Numbered from the stretch's first letter, positions 1-10,496 are shown. The stretch: DNA of 52,071 nucleotides from CAYTSA01 sp964440345 (GCA_964440345.1 CAYTSA010000016.1:1-52071), one strand, 5' to 3'. A program made the numbers and translations. Notes: a model not told the origin generated them from the sequence alone.

Positions 1-2257
<2,257 letters not shown>

Positions 2258-2513
2258 GTAGTATTATCCGTAATTATGGTGGAGTGGTTGTGCGTTGTAA
2301 CAATATATTAGACGCTACAAAGGCGCCGCATGTCAACCAGCGCAGCAGACCTGTGCCGCGGCAGCCCTGTTACACCTGTTGCAGAAGAGCGGAGATTTTA
2401 ACTCTTTGTAAAGTAAGCACGCTACCCTGGCTGGTCAATGACAGAGAGTGGAAATCCACATGGTTGTCACATTGGCAGGGAACAGATACTGTATCCCCGG
2501 AAAAGGAGGCTGT

Positions 2514-2807
2514 ATGAGCGAAGTACAAATGGCCTACGACGCGAATAAGAAATCTGTTGTCGTGGCGTATATCATCTGGTTTTTTCTGGGCGGCCTGGGC
2601 GCGCACCGCATGTACGCGGGCCGGTGGACATCTGCTATAATCATGCTGGGCATAGCCTTGGTCAGCGCGGTGCTGTGGCTGGTGGCGCTGGGCTGGCTGA
2701 CGTCCTGGATCATCGGCTTGTGGTGGCTGATAGACGTGCTGCTGATCCCCGGCATGATACGCGATTACAACAACAGGTTGATAATTCAGTTGAAGGGCGG
2801 TTTGTAG
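2514..2807 (+). CDS. TM2 domain membrane protein
   Basis: A 97-residue inner-membrane protein. After a short polar N-terminus (MSEVQMAYDANKKS) come two hydrophobic segments around a TM2-type loop, with the family hallmark G-x-x-G-x-H-R-x-Y-x-G (FLGGLGAHRMYAGR) near residues 24-38. Two further hydrophobic stretches (MLGIALVSAVLWLVALGW and IIGLWWLIDVLLIPG) end in the polar tail DYNNRLIIQLKGGL. The start is fixed by a strong ribosome-binding site, AAAAGGAGG at 2501-2509, five bases before ATG at 2514; upstream in-frame starts lack one. TM2 proteins are small membrane proteins of mostly unknown function. Nothing in the neighbourhood gives it a specific role. Confidence 0.88.
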   Translation: MSEVQMAYDANKKSVVVAYIIWFFLGGLGAHRMYAGRWTSAIIMLGIALVSAVLWLVALGWLTSWIIGLWWLIDVLLIPGMIRDYNNRLIIQLKGGL

Positions 2808-2971
2808 CCGGTTCGATAATATCCCAGTTTTGTTTCGGCGCGCCGGGGAACGCTGGCTGCGCACAGCAGCATGAAGGTTGCATGCAGTTTTTTTGTGACG
2901 TGCTCAGCGCGTGGCGTTGCTGTGGCGCAAGCACACAACATATTCAGAATGCGGCAAGTAAGGATTCATTT

Positions 2972-3688
2972 ATGCAGGCTTCTTTGGATAACGAAAACTC
3001 CCGCAGGGAAATTCTTGCCATCATCCCCGCCCGGGGCGGCTCAAAGGGCATCCCGCGCAAGAACATCGTGGATTTGGGCGGCAAGCCGCTGATAGCCTGG
3101 ACCATAGAGGCCGCGTTGTCGTCGCAGCGCATCACGCGGGTTATCGTTTCCACAGACGACGAGGAGATTGCCGAAGTTTCCAGAGCGTGGGGGGCGGAAG
3201 TTCCTTTTATGCGGCCAGCGGCCATTTCCGGGGACCGGGCGTATTTGGGGGATGTTGTCAGCTTTACCATGCGCATGCTGTGGTACCGGGAAGGGTACGA
3301 GCCTGACAGTTTCGTGTTGCTTTACCCTACGCACCCCTTTCGGCCGCAGAAGAAGATGGACGAGATGTTGGGCTTGTTGGAAAAGGGCCGCCAGTCCGTC
3401 CGGGCTGTAAAACGCATTTCTGCCGGCCTTGCTTCGTATTTTGTCATTACGGATTCGGGCCGGCTTGAAAACGCCTATGATCCCCGCAGACAAGGCCTAC
3501 ACTCCGCAGGCCGGTTCTACAGACAGTACGGCGTGCTGCAGGCTGTCAACAGAGAAGTGCAGCCCAAAGGGGAACATCTCTGGATAATTGAGGAACCTAT
3601 TTTGTTTGTCGACATAGACACGACAGCAGACTTGGAAGTAGCGCGCAAGTACGTAGAGGCCGGCCTTTACCCTGAGTGTGCGCCGTGA
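2972..3688 (+). CDS. CMP-sugar (acylneuraminate) cytidylyltransferase family protein, NeuA-like
   Basis: A 238-residue nucleotidyltransferase expected to activate a nonulosonic acid or similar keto-sugar with CTP. The N-terminus carries the family signature IIPARGGSKGIPRKN (residues about 12-26), followed by the LGGKPLIAWTIEAAL and VSTDDEEIAEVSRAWGAEVPFMRP blocks. LYPTHPFR replaces the common LQPTSPLR. The late FVDIDTTADLEVARKY block is the usual C-terminal metal/substrate motif. The start at ATG 2972 is preceded by AAGTAAGGA (2955-2963). Its stop overlaps the GTG start of the next gene by three bases, so the two are translationally coupled. No NeuB-type synthase or sialyltransferase is visible in the window, so the sugar is unknown (sialic, legionaminic, pseudaminic or Kdo-like). 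Confidence 0.85.
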   Translation: MQASLDNENSRREILAIIPARGGSKGIPRKNIVDLGGKPLIAWTIEAALSSQRITRVIVSTDDEEIAEVSRAWGAEVPFMRPAAISGDRAYLGDVVSFTMRMLWYREGYEPDSFVLLYPTHPFRPQKKMDEMLGLLEKGRQSVRAVKRISAGLASYFVITDSGRLENAYDPRRQGLHSAGRFYRQYGVLQAVNREVQPKGEHLWIIEEPILFVDIDTTADLEVARKYVEAGLYPECAP

Positions 3689-5067
3689 AGATACTGTTTC
3701 CCGTATATCCTTCTGCAACCCAGCGCAGCTTGCTGGAAAAAGAACCTGAGTGGCGGAATATTGTCACCGGCGTCATTAAAGAATTTGCTGCGGTGGATTT
3801 GTTAGTATTGGTATGCGTCTCTGAAACAGCGGCGCAAACGTTTTCCGGCCTGGAGACGATCGGCGTCCGAGTTTACATAGAACCTGAGCCGGATGCGCTC
3901 GAATCGAGCCGTTTTTTCCCCCGGGGGACAGAATACGCGGTGCAGCGACTCAGCGAGCAGGGCGAGCTGGCGCAAGACGAACCGCTCCTGATTTTGGATT
4001 TCGCCAACCCATTTTTGAGCCCGGACCTGGCCAGAGAGGCGCGGCGGCGATGGGAAGGAGAGGGCAAACCCGTTGCGAGCATCCGCCCGCCCGCCGATCA
4101 CCCGGTGCAGTTGGATATGGCCTACACACTACTCTGGGCTGACGTGGTCGTCCGCAGGGACCGGGATTATGCCCGGCCCTACAGGCGCGAAAAAGCGAAC
4201 CCCGCCGTTTACAGCCGGCCGTTTTTTTTCCCCGCCAATAAAGCCACCGTGCCCGTATGGAGCGAAGACGAGGTCTACAACTATGTATGCCCCAAGCCGG
4301 GCGTTTGCTGCGGGATGTTTTTGAGTGAGTCGGAAACACAGTGGATGGACACGGAGAGCTGCGAGACGTTGGCCCGTTACGTGTGGAGCGGCGAACAATA
4401 CATGCGCAAGCGCACGTCGATAGAGGCGCTTGGCCTTGTGGCGGACCGGTTTGAAGGAGAGTCCTTTTACCATGACCCGTGGCAGGCAGATTCCCTGTTG
4501 CTGCGGGAAGAGGACGGCCGGATTGGCTACTACGCCGACGTGGCAGACGCAAACAAGCCGCTGGCTGTGCATTGGCAAGCCCTGGACAATGCGTTGACGC
4601 CATATGGCGAGCCGCGGGAGTCTTTGGCAGGCGTTGAAAACCTGGCCGCCATGGAGCCGGTGCGCCTGGGCCATCGTGTATTCCGGGGGCCTCTGTTCCA
4701 TCCGCCGGAAGACGCCTGCGCGTTGATGGTGCGTGTCTATCAATACACCCGGGGGCTTGTGAGCGATTTGCTGCGACCGCTGGAACCCGTGCAGGATTTG
4801 TGGAGAGCCAGGCCCGGACAGTCCGCGAGGGAGCTTTCCGGCGGCGGGGGCCTGGTCATCGGCCGCCAGGATTTTCCTGGCATTTACTCGCTGGATAAAT
4901 CTCTTTTCCTGTGCCAGGTCAAGGATGTTGAAACAGTTGAAAAGCTTTTGCTTTCCGGAAAGGTTCAGGGGCTTTTTTTTACTAAAGACGAGACCTTGCG
5001 CATATCTTCCAACGTAGGCCTCTGTCTCTTCCAGGAGGAGTCAGGAAATTTGTCTGGCGGCCGCTAA
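3685..5067 (+). CDS. Unrecognised 460-residue protein coupled to the cytidylyltransferase
   Basis: I do not recognise a named family. The best start is GTG 3685, overlapping the stop of the upstream cytidylyltransferase gene (GTGA); another GTG lies at 3676. There is no signal peptide or membrane segment, so it is probably cytoplasmic. The first third has a Rossmann/GT-A-like alternation (MKILFPVYPSATQ, LLVLVCVSE, LLILDFANPFLSPDLAREA, KPVASIRPPADHPVQL). This loosely resembles the nucleotide-sugar transferase fold of its neighbour, so a divergent sugar nucleotidyltransferase or a partner of it is possible, but only as inference. The rest is rich in aromatic and acidic residues with scattered cysteines (YNYVCPKPGVCCG). 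It is followed after 11 bp by another orphan gene on the same strand, which suggests a three-gene operon. Confidence 0.75.
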   Translation: MKILFPVYPSATQRSLLEKEPEWRNIVTGVIKEFAAVDLLVLVCVSETAAQTFSGLETIGVRVYIEPEPDALESSRFFPRGTEYAVQRLSEQGELAQDEPLLILDFANPFLSPDLAREARRRWEGEGKPVASIRPPADHPVQLDMAYTLLWADVVVRRDRDYARPYRREKANPAVYSRPFFFPANKATVPVWSEDEVYNYVCPKPGVCCGMFLSESETQWMDTESCETLARYVWSGEQYMRKRTSIEALGLVADRFEGESFYHDPWQADSLLLREEDGRIGYYADVADANKPLAVHWQALDNALTPYGEPRESLAGVENLAAMEPVRLGHRVFRGPLFHPPEDACALMVRVYQYTRGLVSDLLRPLEPVQDLWRARPGQSARELSGGGGLVIGRQDFPGIYSLDKSLFLCQVKDVETVEKLLLSGKVQGLFFTKDETLRISSNVGLCLFQEESGNLSGGR

Positions 5068-5078
5068 GGGAGCTTTTC

Positions 5079-6137
5079 ATGAGTAAGACCACTGGTCGTA
5101 GCGTGACATATTTGCAGATGACCGCGTTTTTGAACGCAGAACGCCGGCGCGTTCCCGAGGGATTTCTTGCAGATATTTTCCGAACCGAACACCTTAAGCT
5201 CAGGCCTCGCCTGGCCAGGGTGCAGCACCGGTGCTTTTTGCGTGAGCACCAGGCTACCAGGCAGACATTCCGCTTTGAAGAAACGACAGAGACACGCTGC
5301 CTGACGCCCTACGAGACGCCGCACGCTGCCGCATGGGACGGAGGGGACCGGTTGTATCTTTCCGTTGTGGATGCACTGCGCAAGACGCGCCGGCTGGTCC
5401 GCTGTTCCGTGAGCAGCTTGTTGGAGCCGGCGCCTTTGCGGCTTGAAGATTTGCCTTCTTCCTTTTACTGGCGGGACCTGGCGTGGGACCCGGAAAGCAG
5501 CCGGCTGGTAGGGCTTCTCTGGGACGCGCATGGCGAGGGTTTTTTTCTTCAACAGGCCAGTCCGGAAGGTGAGGTCATCCAAGAGCGGCGGTTGGAAGGA
5601 GCGGTGCAGCCCGTTGCCCTGGCGCTGCACCGCGAGAGGATATATGTTCTGGATCAGGGCCGCTGCATGGTGACAACGCACGATCGGGAGACGTTGGCGC
5701 CGCTGGACTCCAGCGTGAAGCATGAAGCTTTTGCTTCCGCCTTGACCATGCGGCTGGCGCTTTTTCCTGACAGGGCGGCGCTGTTAATGAGCATGTGGCG
5801 GCTGCACCGCCTGGGCTGGGTGTCCTGTGATTTTCTTGGCGATTCCCCTGGCGGCGCATGTAAGGTTTCTTTGGAAACCAGAAATGGCCTTGTGTTTCCC
5901 GGCCGGGCCAGCGTCTGCCGTGGCGGGGCAATGGGGGTGACGCTGCAGGCTCTACAAACGCTCGATGTCGCATACGTGATCTGCTACGACGCGGACAACG
6001 TGTTGCAGGACTGGCTGCAGCTGCCCGCGGTGCAGCATCCCGGGGCGTGGGAGGTCATGGACTATCCGGACAAGACCCTGGTGCTCCACGGCGTCCCGGG
6101 AGGCTTCAAGTTTTTTACGATTGGGGTGCAAAAGTGA
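5079..6137 (+). CDS. Unrecognised 352-residue protein, possibly propeller-like
   Basis: Family not recognised. ATG 5079 is preceded by TAAGGGAG (5065-5072), which also contains the stop of the upstream gene, so the two are closely coupled. There is no signal peptide. The middle has short repeating beta-strand-like units that read like blades: AWDGGDRLYLSVVDALRKT, WRDLAWDPESSRLVGLLWD, PVALALHRERIYVLDQG, HRLGWVSCDFLGD and ARAYVICYD-type strands near the end. A six- or seven-bladed propeller is therefore plausible but unproven. The last 23 bp overlap, tail to tail, the 3' end of the FkbM methyltransferase gene on the other strand. It is the third gene of the cytidylyltransferase group and probably serves the same surface-sugar pathway. 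Confidence 0.72.
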   Translation: MSKTTGRSVTYLQMTAFLNAERRRVPEGFLADIFRTEHLKLRPRLARVQHRCFLREHQATRQTFRFEETTETRCLTPYETPHAAAWDGGDRLYLSVVDALRKTRRLVRCSVSSLLEPAPLRLEDLPSSFYWRDLAWDPESSRLVGLLWDAHGEGFFLQQASPEGEVIQERRLEGAVQPVALALHRERIYVLDQGRCMVTTHDRETLAPLDSSVKHEAFASALTMRLALFPDRAALLMSMWRLHRLGWVSCDFLGDSPGGACKVSLETRNGLVFPGRASVCRGGAMGVTLQALQTLDVAYVICYDADNVLQDWLQLPAVQHPGAWEVMDYPDKTLVLHGVPGGFKFFTIGVQK

Positions 6138-6867
6138 TTTCGCGGCCAATGCGTTCATTGGGGTCCACAGCACCCAGGGGATGGGTGGTCTGTTCAGTGT
6201 GTATGGTCCCTTTGGCCCGGGCAATTATTTTCTGGTCTTCCGCCGTTGCCGTGAAGAAATAGTTCCACATCAGCTGCCTGGCGAAAAGATAGCCTTTTGC
6301 GGTCATTACGGATTGCAGCTTTTCTGCGGCCTCGGGCGTGTTGGCTTCCGCCGCGACGACCCGGGCTGGTAAAGTCAACCCGTTCATGACGTCTGGCTCA
6401 GCGCCTTCCACGTCCAGTGAAAGAACGTCTATCCTGTCTCGTTGTGGCGCATGCTCGCGCAGCAGGGCGTCCAGCGTTGCCGCGGGCGCGACGTATTCGG
6501 TGAGGCCGGGATATTCCATTGACCGCGCCCTGTAGTACCCTTGCATGTTCGGATTGGCGTTGACGTGGAAGCCGGAAAAGAGTCCCAGCGGCTCGATGAG
6601 CATGGTCGCCTCGGTCAGGGTCGGGTCGCCGACGCAGGCCGTCTGTAAACACACAGACTCTGGGCGATTTCGGACCAGCAGGGGATAATAGCCCGGGTGC
6701 GGCTCTATGCACAGCCCGGTCCACCCCTGTTGGGCGAAGGAAAGGGTGTTGCTGGTGTGAACACCGTCAAACGCGCCAACGTCCACAAAAAATCCTGCGT
6801 CGCCGGGAGTGAAGAGCGACCAGAGCAGAAAGTCTTCGCCGTTTTGACCGTAGTATCGCATGAGCAT
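6115..6867 (-). CDS. FkbM family SAM-dependent methyltransferase
   Basis: A 250-residue class I methyltransferase of the FkbM family, whose members usually O-methylate sugars or polyketides. SAM-binding motif I is FFVDVGAFDGVHTSNT (about residues 26-41), followed by the acidic strand end GLCIEPHPGYYPLL and the FkbM signature VLSLDVEGAEPDVMNGL (about residues 147-163). The C-terminus has AAEANTPEAAEKL and KGYLFARQLMWNYFF. The start is ATG 6867 (MLMRYYGQ); an internal ATG at 6861 is equally possible because neither has a strong Shine-Dalgarno sequence. The upstream B12-type radical SAM gene ends only four bases before it, so the two form a minus-strand operon. Its 3' end overlaps the convergent gene ending at 6137. 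Confidence 0.88.
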   Translation of the reverse strand: MLMRYYGQNGEDFLLWSLFTPGDAGFFVDVGAFDGVHTSNTLSFAQQGWTGLCIEPHPGYYPLLVRNRPESVCLQTACVGDPTLTEATMLIEPLGLFSGFHVNANPNMQGYYRARSMEYPGLTEYVAPAATLDALLREHAPQRDRIDVLSLDVEGAEPDVMNGLTLPARVVAAEANTPEAAEKLQSVMTAKGYLFARQLMWNYFFTATAEDQKIIARAKGTIHTEQTTHPLGAVDPNERIGREITFAPQS

Positions 6868-6871
6868 GTTC

Positions 6872-8689
6872 TCAATATGGCTCTTTAAAAGGCTCCGCCA
6901 CCGTTACAGTGGCTGGAGGATAGGAGGTCAGCAACGCGTTTTTACCTGCCTGGCGGTCTGCCAGCCATGCCGGCGCGTCATGCTGCAAGTGAAGAGATAT
7001 TGGGTAGTTGTGCGTGACCGACGGCATAATGGCCTCCTGCAAGGCAAACAGCGTATCTAGAGGCGCCTCTTCAGTCAGGCCCAGGCGCTTAACCATCCAA
7101 ACCCGGAACTCTGCATGCACGGCGGGCCATGCGTCTTCATTTGCCCGGTGAAACCGCCATTGTCTGTTGTGGTCATTGATGTCATGGTCCAGGCCCAGCT
7201 CTTTTTCGTCAGTAATGCCGGCCAGCAGCCTGTAGTCAGGGAAAGATGTGAAGATGTCCCTGCTCAAGGCCCGCAGGTCGCCAACAATATCCCGGCCCAG
7301 ATCGTACGCCATCCATAACAATGGCAGACGAAAAATGCCGTAGCCGTGAAAAGCAGAGTAGAGGCGGGCAGTAGCAATCATGGCCCGCATCTCCCCGCGG
7401 GAGATTGCGGATGTAGCCAGAACGTTGGCTTTTTCATCTGTTTCTATGGCGTGAGCCTTTCTGTATTCAGGGGAGGCCATGGGGCTGTTCGGCAGCATGA
7501 TCAATGGGAATATTGTTACTGCTATGTCTTGTAAAACATATTTTCGCAGGTCGTCCAAAAATGACTGCATTGTCTGGCCGGGCAAGCCCAGAATAAGCTG
7601 CACCTCCATCTGCAGGCCTTCTTTTTCAAAGACCGCGCGCAGAGACTCGTATTCGTCGGGGTCTATGTTTTTGCGGCCGATGGCTTCCAAGGAAACAGGG
7701 TCGTTGGTCTGGACGGAAATGATGCCCCGGGAAATGAACCCGTTTCTGGAAAAGAGCTTTACGATATCCACCAGGCGGCGATGGGTGTTTTTGGCGTACT
7801 GTACGTCCAAGCGCTGGGGAAAGCCGTACTTGCGTTTGGCCGCGCAGAAAAATTCGGTAATTTTAAGGTCCCGCTGAAACATGCCAAAGTTTGAGTCGCC
7901 GACGAAGACGGTGTGCACATTACGCCGGGACAACCATTCGATTTCGGCTTTCACTCTGTCCAGATCAAAAAATCGCATCTTGCGCTTGTCGGACATGTGC
8001 CAGCTGCAGTATGCACACTGGTATGGGCAGCCTCTGTTGGTCTCCAGCGAAAGGCATTGCCACCAGTCCTGGGGGTTCAGGGTGTCAAAAACGCCTGTCA
8101 GGTATGGCGATGGAAGACGATTCAAATCCTTGATGTCGGGCCTGTCCGGGTGGTGGACGAAACGGTCTGCTTGCATAAGACTTACGCCGGGAATGATATC
8201 CACTCGTTCTTGCTGCGCAGCTATGGCCTGCAAGAGATGCACGAGGGTTTCCTCGCCCTCGCCGCGGACTGCAAAGTCAACCTCCGGATGCTCGCGGAGA
8301 AAAGGCTCCAGAAGCGCCGGGTGCATGGGCACGCTGGAGCCGCCGTGCACGACTATGCAATGGGGGTCCAGTTTCTTGACGCGCCGGGAGAAGGCCATGT
8401 TGAAGTCGATGTTCCAGACGAAGTCTGAGCACAGAACAACATTTACCGAATCGAGTTTGAGAGCGTTCGCGATGTCGTCCATGGAGGAAACAAATCGCGG
8501 GGAGAGGTCGAAGAAGGCCGGGTCAAGCTCTTGACAGGCATAGGCGAGACACATTCCCAGAGGATATGGCGGCGCATTGGGAGTGGGGTGGGCGCAGAGC
8601 ACGGATACGCTGCGCGTAAAAGTCAGGTTGTCCTTTTTTTCGAGGGTGGGGACGTGGCTGCAAATGTCTGAATGGTAACCGTTTCTCAT
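6872..8689 (-). CDS. B12-binding-domain radical SAM protein
   Basis: A 605-residue enzyme of the B12-binding/radical SAM architecture. The N-terminal third (about 28-170) is a cobalamin-binding-like Rossmann domain with VNVVLCSDFVWN, CIVVHGGSSVPMHP and VDFAVRGEGEETLVHLL. It lacks a clear DxHxxG motif. The radical SAM core begins near 210 with the 4Fe-4S motif C221-PYQ-C225-AY-C228 and continues with VFVGDSNFGMF, GIISVQTNDPVSLEAIGRKN and EVQLILGLPGQTMQSFLDDLR, all typical of the Elp3-like core. A 150-residue C-terminal region has no recognised domain. Relatives methylate unactivated carbons or rearrange carbon skeletons; a sugar or lipid-linked substrate fits this locus, by inference only. It is followed four bases later by an FkbM methyltransferase gene. 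The first about 25 residues may be non-native, since no Shine-Dalgarno sequence marks ATG 8689. Confidence 0.9.
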   Translation of the reverse strand: MRNGYHSDICSHVPTLEKKDNLTFTRSVSVLCAHPTPNAPPYPLGMCLAYACQELDPAFFDLSPRFVSSMDDIANALKLDSVNVVLCSDFVWNIDFNMAFSRRVKKLDPHCIVVHGGSSVPMHPALLEPFLREHPEVDFAVRGEGEETLVHLLQAIAAQQERVDIIPGVSLMQADRFVHHPDRPDIKDLNRLPSPYLTGVFDTLNPQDWWQCLSLETNRGCPYQCAYCSWHMSDKRKMRFFDLDRVKAEIEWLSRRNVHTVFVGDSNFGMFQRDLKITEFFCAAKRKYGFPQRLDVQYAKNTHRRLVDIVKLFSRNGFISRGIISVQTNDPVSLEAIGRKNIDPDEYESLRAVFEKEGLQMEVQLILGLPGQTMQSFLDDLRKYVLQDIAVTIFPLIMLPNSPMASPEYRKAHAIETDEKANVLATSAISRGEMRAMIATARLYSAFHGYGIFRLPLLWMAYDLGRDIVGDLRALSRDIFTSFPDYRLLAGITDEKELGLDHDINDHNRQWRFHRANEDAWPAVHAEFRVWMVKRLGLTEEAPLDTLFALQEAIMPSVTHNYPISLHLQHDAPAWLADRQAGKNALLTSYPPATVTVAEPFKEPY

Positions 8690-9521
8690 GGCTTGAACTT
8701 GCCCGCGGCAGTTTGTGCGGATACTCGCGTCGCCGTATAGGAGCAGCAGAGCAACGCATCTATCCGTATGATTTCATGTTTGCGAGATATTTGCAAACAG
8801 CGGGCCAAAAAACGACTGCACAAAGGAGGTTGTCGCGTCAAGAGCGCCAGCCGCATTGGGGCCGCACGCGTCAATGCAAGAGAAGTGAACGCCAGATGCG
8901 CTGCCAGATTCCGGCCGTCTTCGCGGTCGTCTAAAATTATCAATGATATCAAGCGTGGTGCTTTTTTGCCGAAATGTCACACAAATTAATCATAACCATA
9001 AAATGATATTTGATATGGTGCGGGCGTGTCGCGGGAGGCAACAGTTCTTTTAAAGATATTGCTGGTAGTTAGCGAATTTTCTGATGCCGTGGCACGTCCT
9101 TTGCTGCTGTGTGAATTGTCGCAGGCGTAGCCGGAAAATTTTGCCCTGGATTTACTGTCATGGGTCGTATGCAGTTTGGATGAAAGGTTTTTTTAAGCGA
9201 GGACATGGCGCTTGCGATACTCCATGTATAGAGATGAAGTCCAGTATGGAAAATATTTCATAAATCAGCCAAGGGCCTCTAAAGTAGACTTAAGAGTCTG
9301 ACGATAAGGTGTTAGGGCAACGTGTACGAAGATATGCAGCGTGCCTTCGCTGTGAGGACGGGCCAGATGAAGATGTCTTCATTGCTCTTAGAAAAAAATT
9401 CTCTGGCAAGCGTTGCATACAAAGGTGATATGACGTACAGTAAAAGAGCTGAGTATACACATCGATACTCTATTCGTGTAACGTCAGTTGGTGTTGAGAA
9501 GCCAATAGGCTGAAAACATAC
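8690..9521. other. Gene-poor AT-rich interval upstream of the secreted sequon-rich protein
   Basis: About 830 bp between divergent genes with no convincing coding sequence. The stretch 8930-9060 is markedly AT-rich, with nested short inverted repeats (for example CCATA ... TATGG around 8997-9020). This is where an upstream activator of the sigma-54 promoter at 9090 would be expected to bind. A small imperfect palindrome AGACT-TAAG-AGTCT lies at 9286-9299. A GTG-initiated 63-codon frame at 9322-9513 lacks a good start signal and family resemblance, so I do not call it. Most of 9117-9521 would be untranslated leader. Confidence 0.6.
9090..9105 (+). promoter_or_regulatory. Sigma-54 (-24/-12) promoter
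   Basis: TGGCAC at 9090-9095, five bases, then TTGCT at 9101-9105. This is an exact match to the RpoN consensus TGGCAC-N5-TTGCW, with the invariant GG and GC dinucleotides ten bases apart. Transcription to the right would begin near 9117, giving a leader of roughly 530 bases before the secreted protein at 9651. The match and direction are seen directly; use by RpoN and an enhancer-binding activator is inferred. Confidence 0.7.
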
Positions 9522-9623
9522 ATGAAAGTTATTAAGCGGTTGATTGTGGCGGCGGGGGTTGCATGCCTGTATGTTTTGTTGTTAGATAGGCTTGTTCTCT
9601 TCAAAATAGTTCATTGCCCCTGA
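9522..9623 (+). CDS. Possible 33-residue membrane leader peptide
   Basis: A short frame starting at ATG 9522, MKVIKRLIVAAGVACLYVLLL and then DRLVLFKIVHCP, ending at TGA 9621-9623. It has a positively charged N-terminus and one hydrophobic segment, like a small membrane peptide or uncleaved signal. It sits in the leader of the sequon-rich secreted protein and ends 27 bases before that start codon, with a short CCCC/GGGG hairpin over its stop (9617-9629). Its own ribosome-binding site is weak. It could be a small membrane protein, a regulatory leader peptide or chance. Confidence 0.3.
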   Translation: MKVIKRLIVAAGVACLYVLLLDRLVLFKIVHCP

Positions 9624-9650
9624 CAGGGGGAAACTTTTAGGAGGTATTCG

Positions 9651-10256
9651 ATGAAGAAATCATTCGCTCTCTTGTTGGCAGGGGCGGCGGTGATGACTGT
9701 TCTCGTTGTTGGTACAGTTATCGCTGCTGAAATAACAGAACACGGCTGGACCTATGTCGGCACAAGCGACTGGGACCAGGATGGAAACTATGACATGATG
9801 ATGCGTTACGTCCCCACTTCCGACGCCAACGGCTCTTTCGCGAACGGCGGCTTTCAGATCTGGTACGGCGCGGACAACTCCACCAACGCTTCCGCCCTCA
9901 AGTATACGGACTGGGTGAAGTGGTCTCCTGGGTTTGCCGGCGGTCCGCTTGACATCGTGGCCGGGCAGAACCTGCGTTTTCTGAACCCCGACAACTGGGC
10001 CGTGGCCACTGTGGAAGACCGCTGGAACTTTAACGACACCACGAACTCTTCCTCTATTGGTCCTGACGGTCGTAAGGACTTGCTGTTGAGCCGGCTGATC
10101 TTTGGCGGCGCTGCTTCCGTCCGTTGGTTCGTGATGGGCGGCGCCAATGGCAACGTCATCCATGAACAGCATATCGTAGGCGGCGCTGCTGAGGCTAATA
10201 TATTCAACGCCAACTCCGCCAACACGAACCCCGGCGTGAACGCCACTGTTTACTAA
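9651..10256 (+). CDS. Secreted VCBS/FG-GAP-like protein rich in N-glycosylation sequons
   Basis: A 201-residue exported protein. ATG 9651 follows a near-perfect ribosome-binding site (TAGGAGGTATTCG, 9638-9650). The signal peptide is MKKSFALLLAGAAVMTVLVV followed by GTVIAA, with cleavage likely after about residue 25 or 26. The mature part has two FG-GAP/VCBS-like units: W33-TYVGTSDWDQDGNYDMMMR, with calcium-site-like spacing D-x-D-x-D-G-x-x-D (40-48), and a second with GPDGRKDLLLSRL (137-149). Such units normally come in multiples in propellers. Six N-X-S/T sequons are present: N60 (in the extended D-x-N-x-S form), N76, N79, N128, N132 and N197. No cysteine is present. It is flanked by a sigma-54 promoter upstream and its own terminator downstream. 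The nearby STT3/PglB gene makes it a candidate N-glycoprotein; its function is otherwise unknown. Confidence 0.9.
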   Translation: MKKSFALLLAGAAVMTVLVVGTVIAAEITEHGWTYVGTSDWDQDGNYDMMMRYVPTSDANGSFANGGFQIWYGADNSTNASALKYTDWVKWSPGFAGGPLDIVAGQNLRFLNPDNWAVATVEDRWNFNDTTNSSSIGPDGRKDLLLSRLIFGGAASVRWFVMGGANGNVIHEQHIVGGAAEANIFNANSANTNPGVNATVY

Positions 10257-10276
10257 GCTAAACGTGCAACTGCTGA

Positions 10277-10311
10277 AAGCGTCGTCGAATTCGTTCGGCG
10301 GCGCTTTTTTT
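10277..10311 (+). terminator. Rho-independent terminator of the secreted protein gene
   Basis: An 11-bp stem (10277-10287 with 10296-10306, two G-U wobbles) and an 8-base loop run into seven T (10305-10311). It begins 20 bases after the stop codon of the secreted protein, making that gene a single-gene transcript separate from the sulfotransferase gene downstream. Confidence 0.88.
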
Positions 10312-10496
10312 AGGTCTGCACAATGACGGTTCTGCAAAGGGCCGGTTGACATGCTCTGTGTTTTTAACTTTTCCGCTGTTTCTTGTCATGTTTTTTGCAT
10401 AAAATTGAAAAGCGCGTGAGGCGTATCCTGCAAAGCCTCGTGCTGTTGGCGTTGGTGAACAATCGTTCCCTTGTAGATCAAGCGAGGTTTCCTCCC

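Noticed and set aside
9322..9513. 63-codon frame with a GTG start in the AT-rich leader
   Set aside because: No good ribosome-binding site, no family resemblance and low-complexity charged content; treated as chance.
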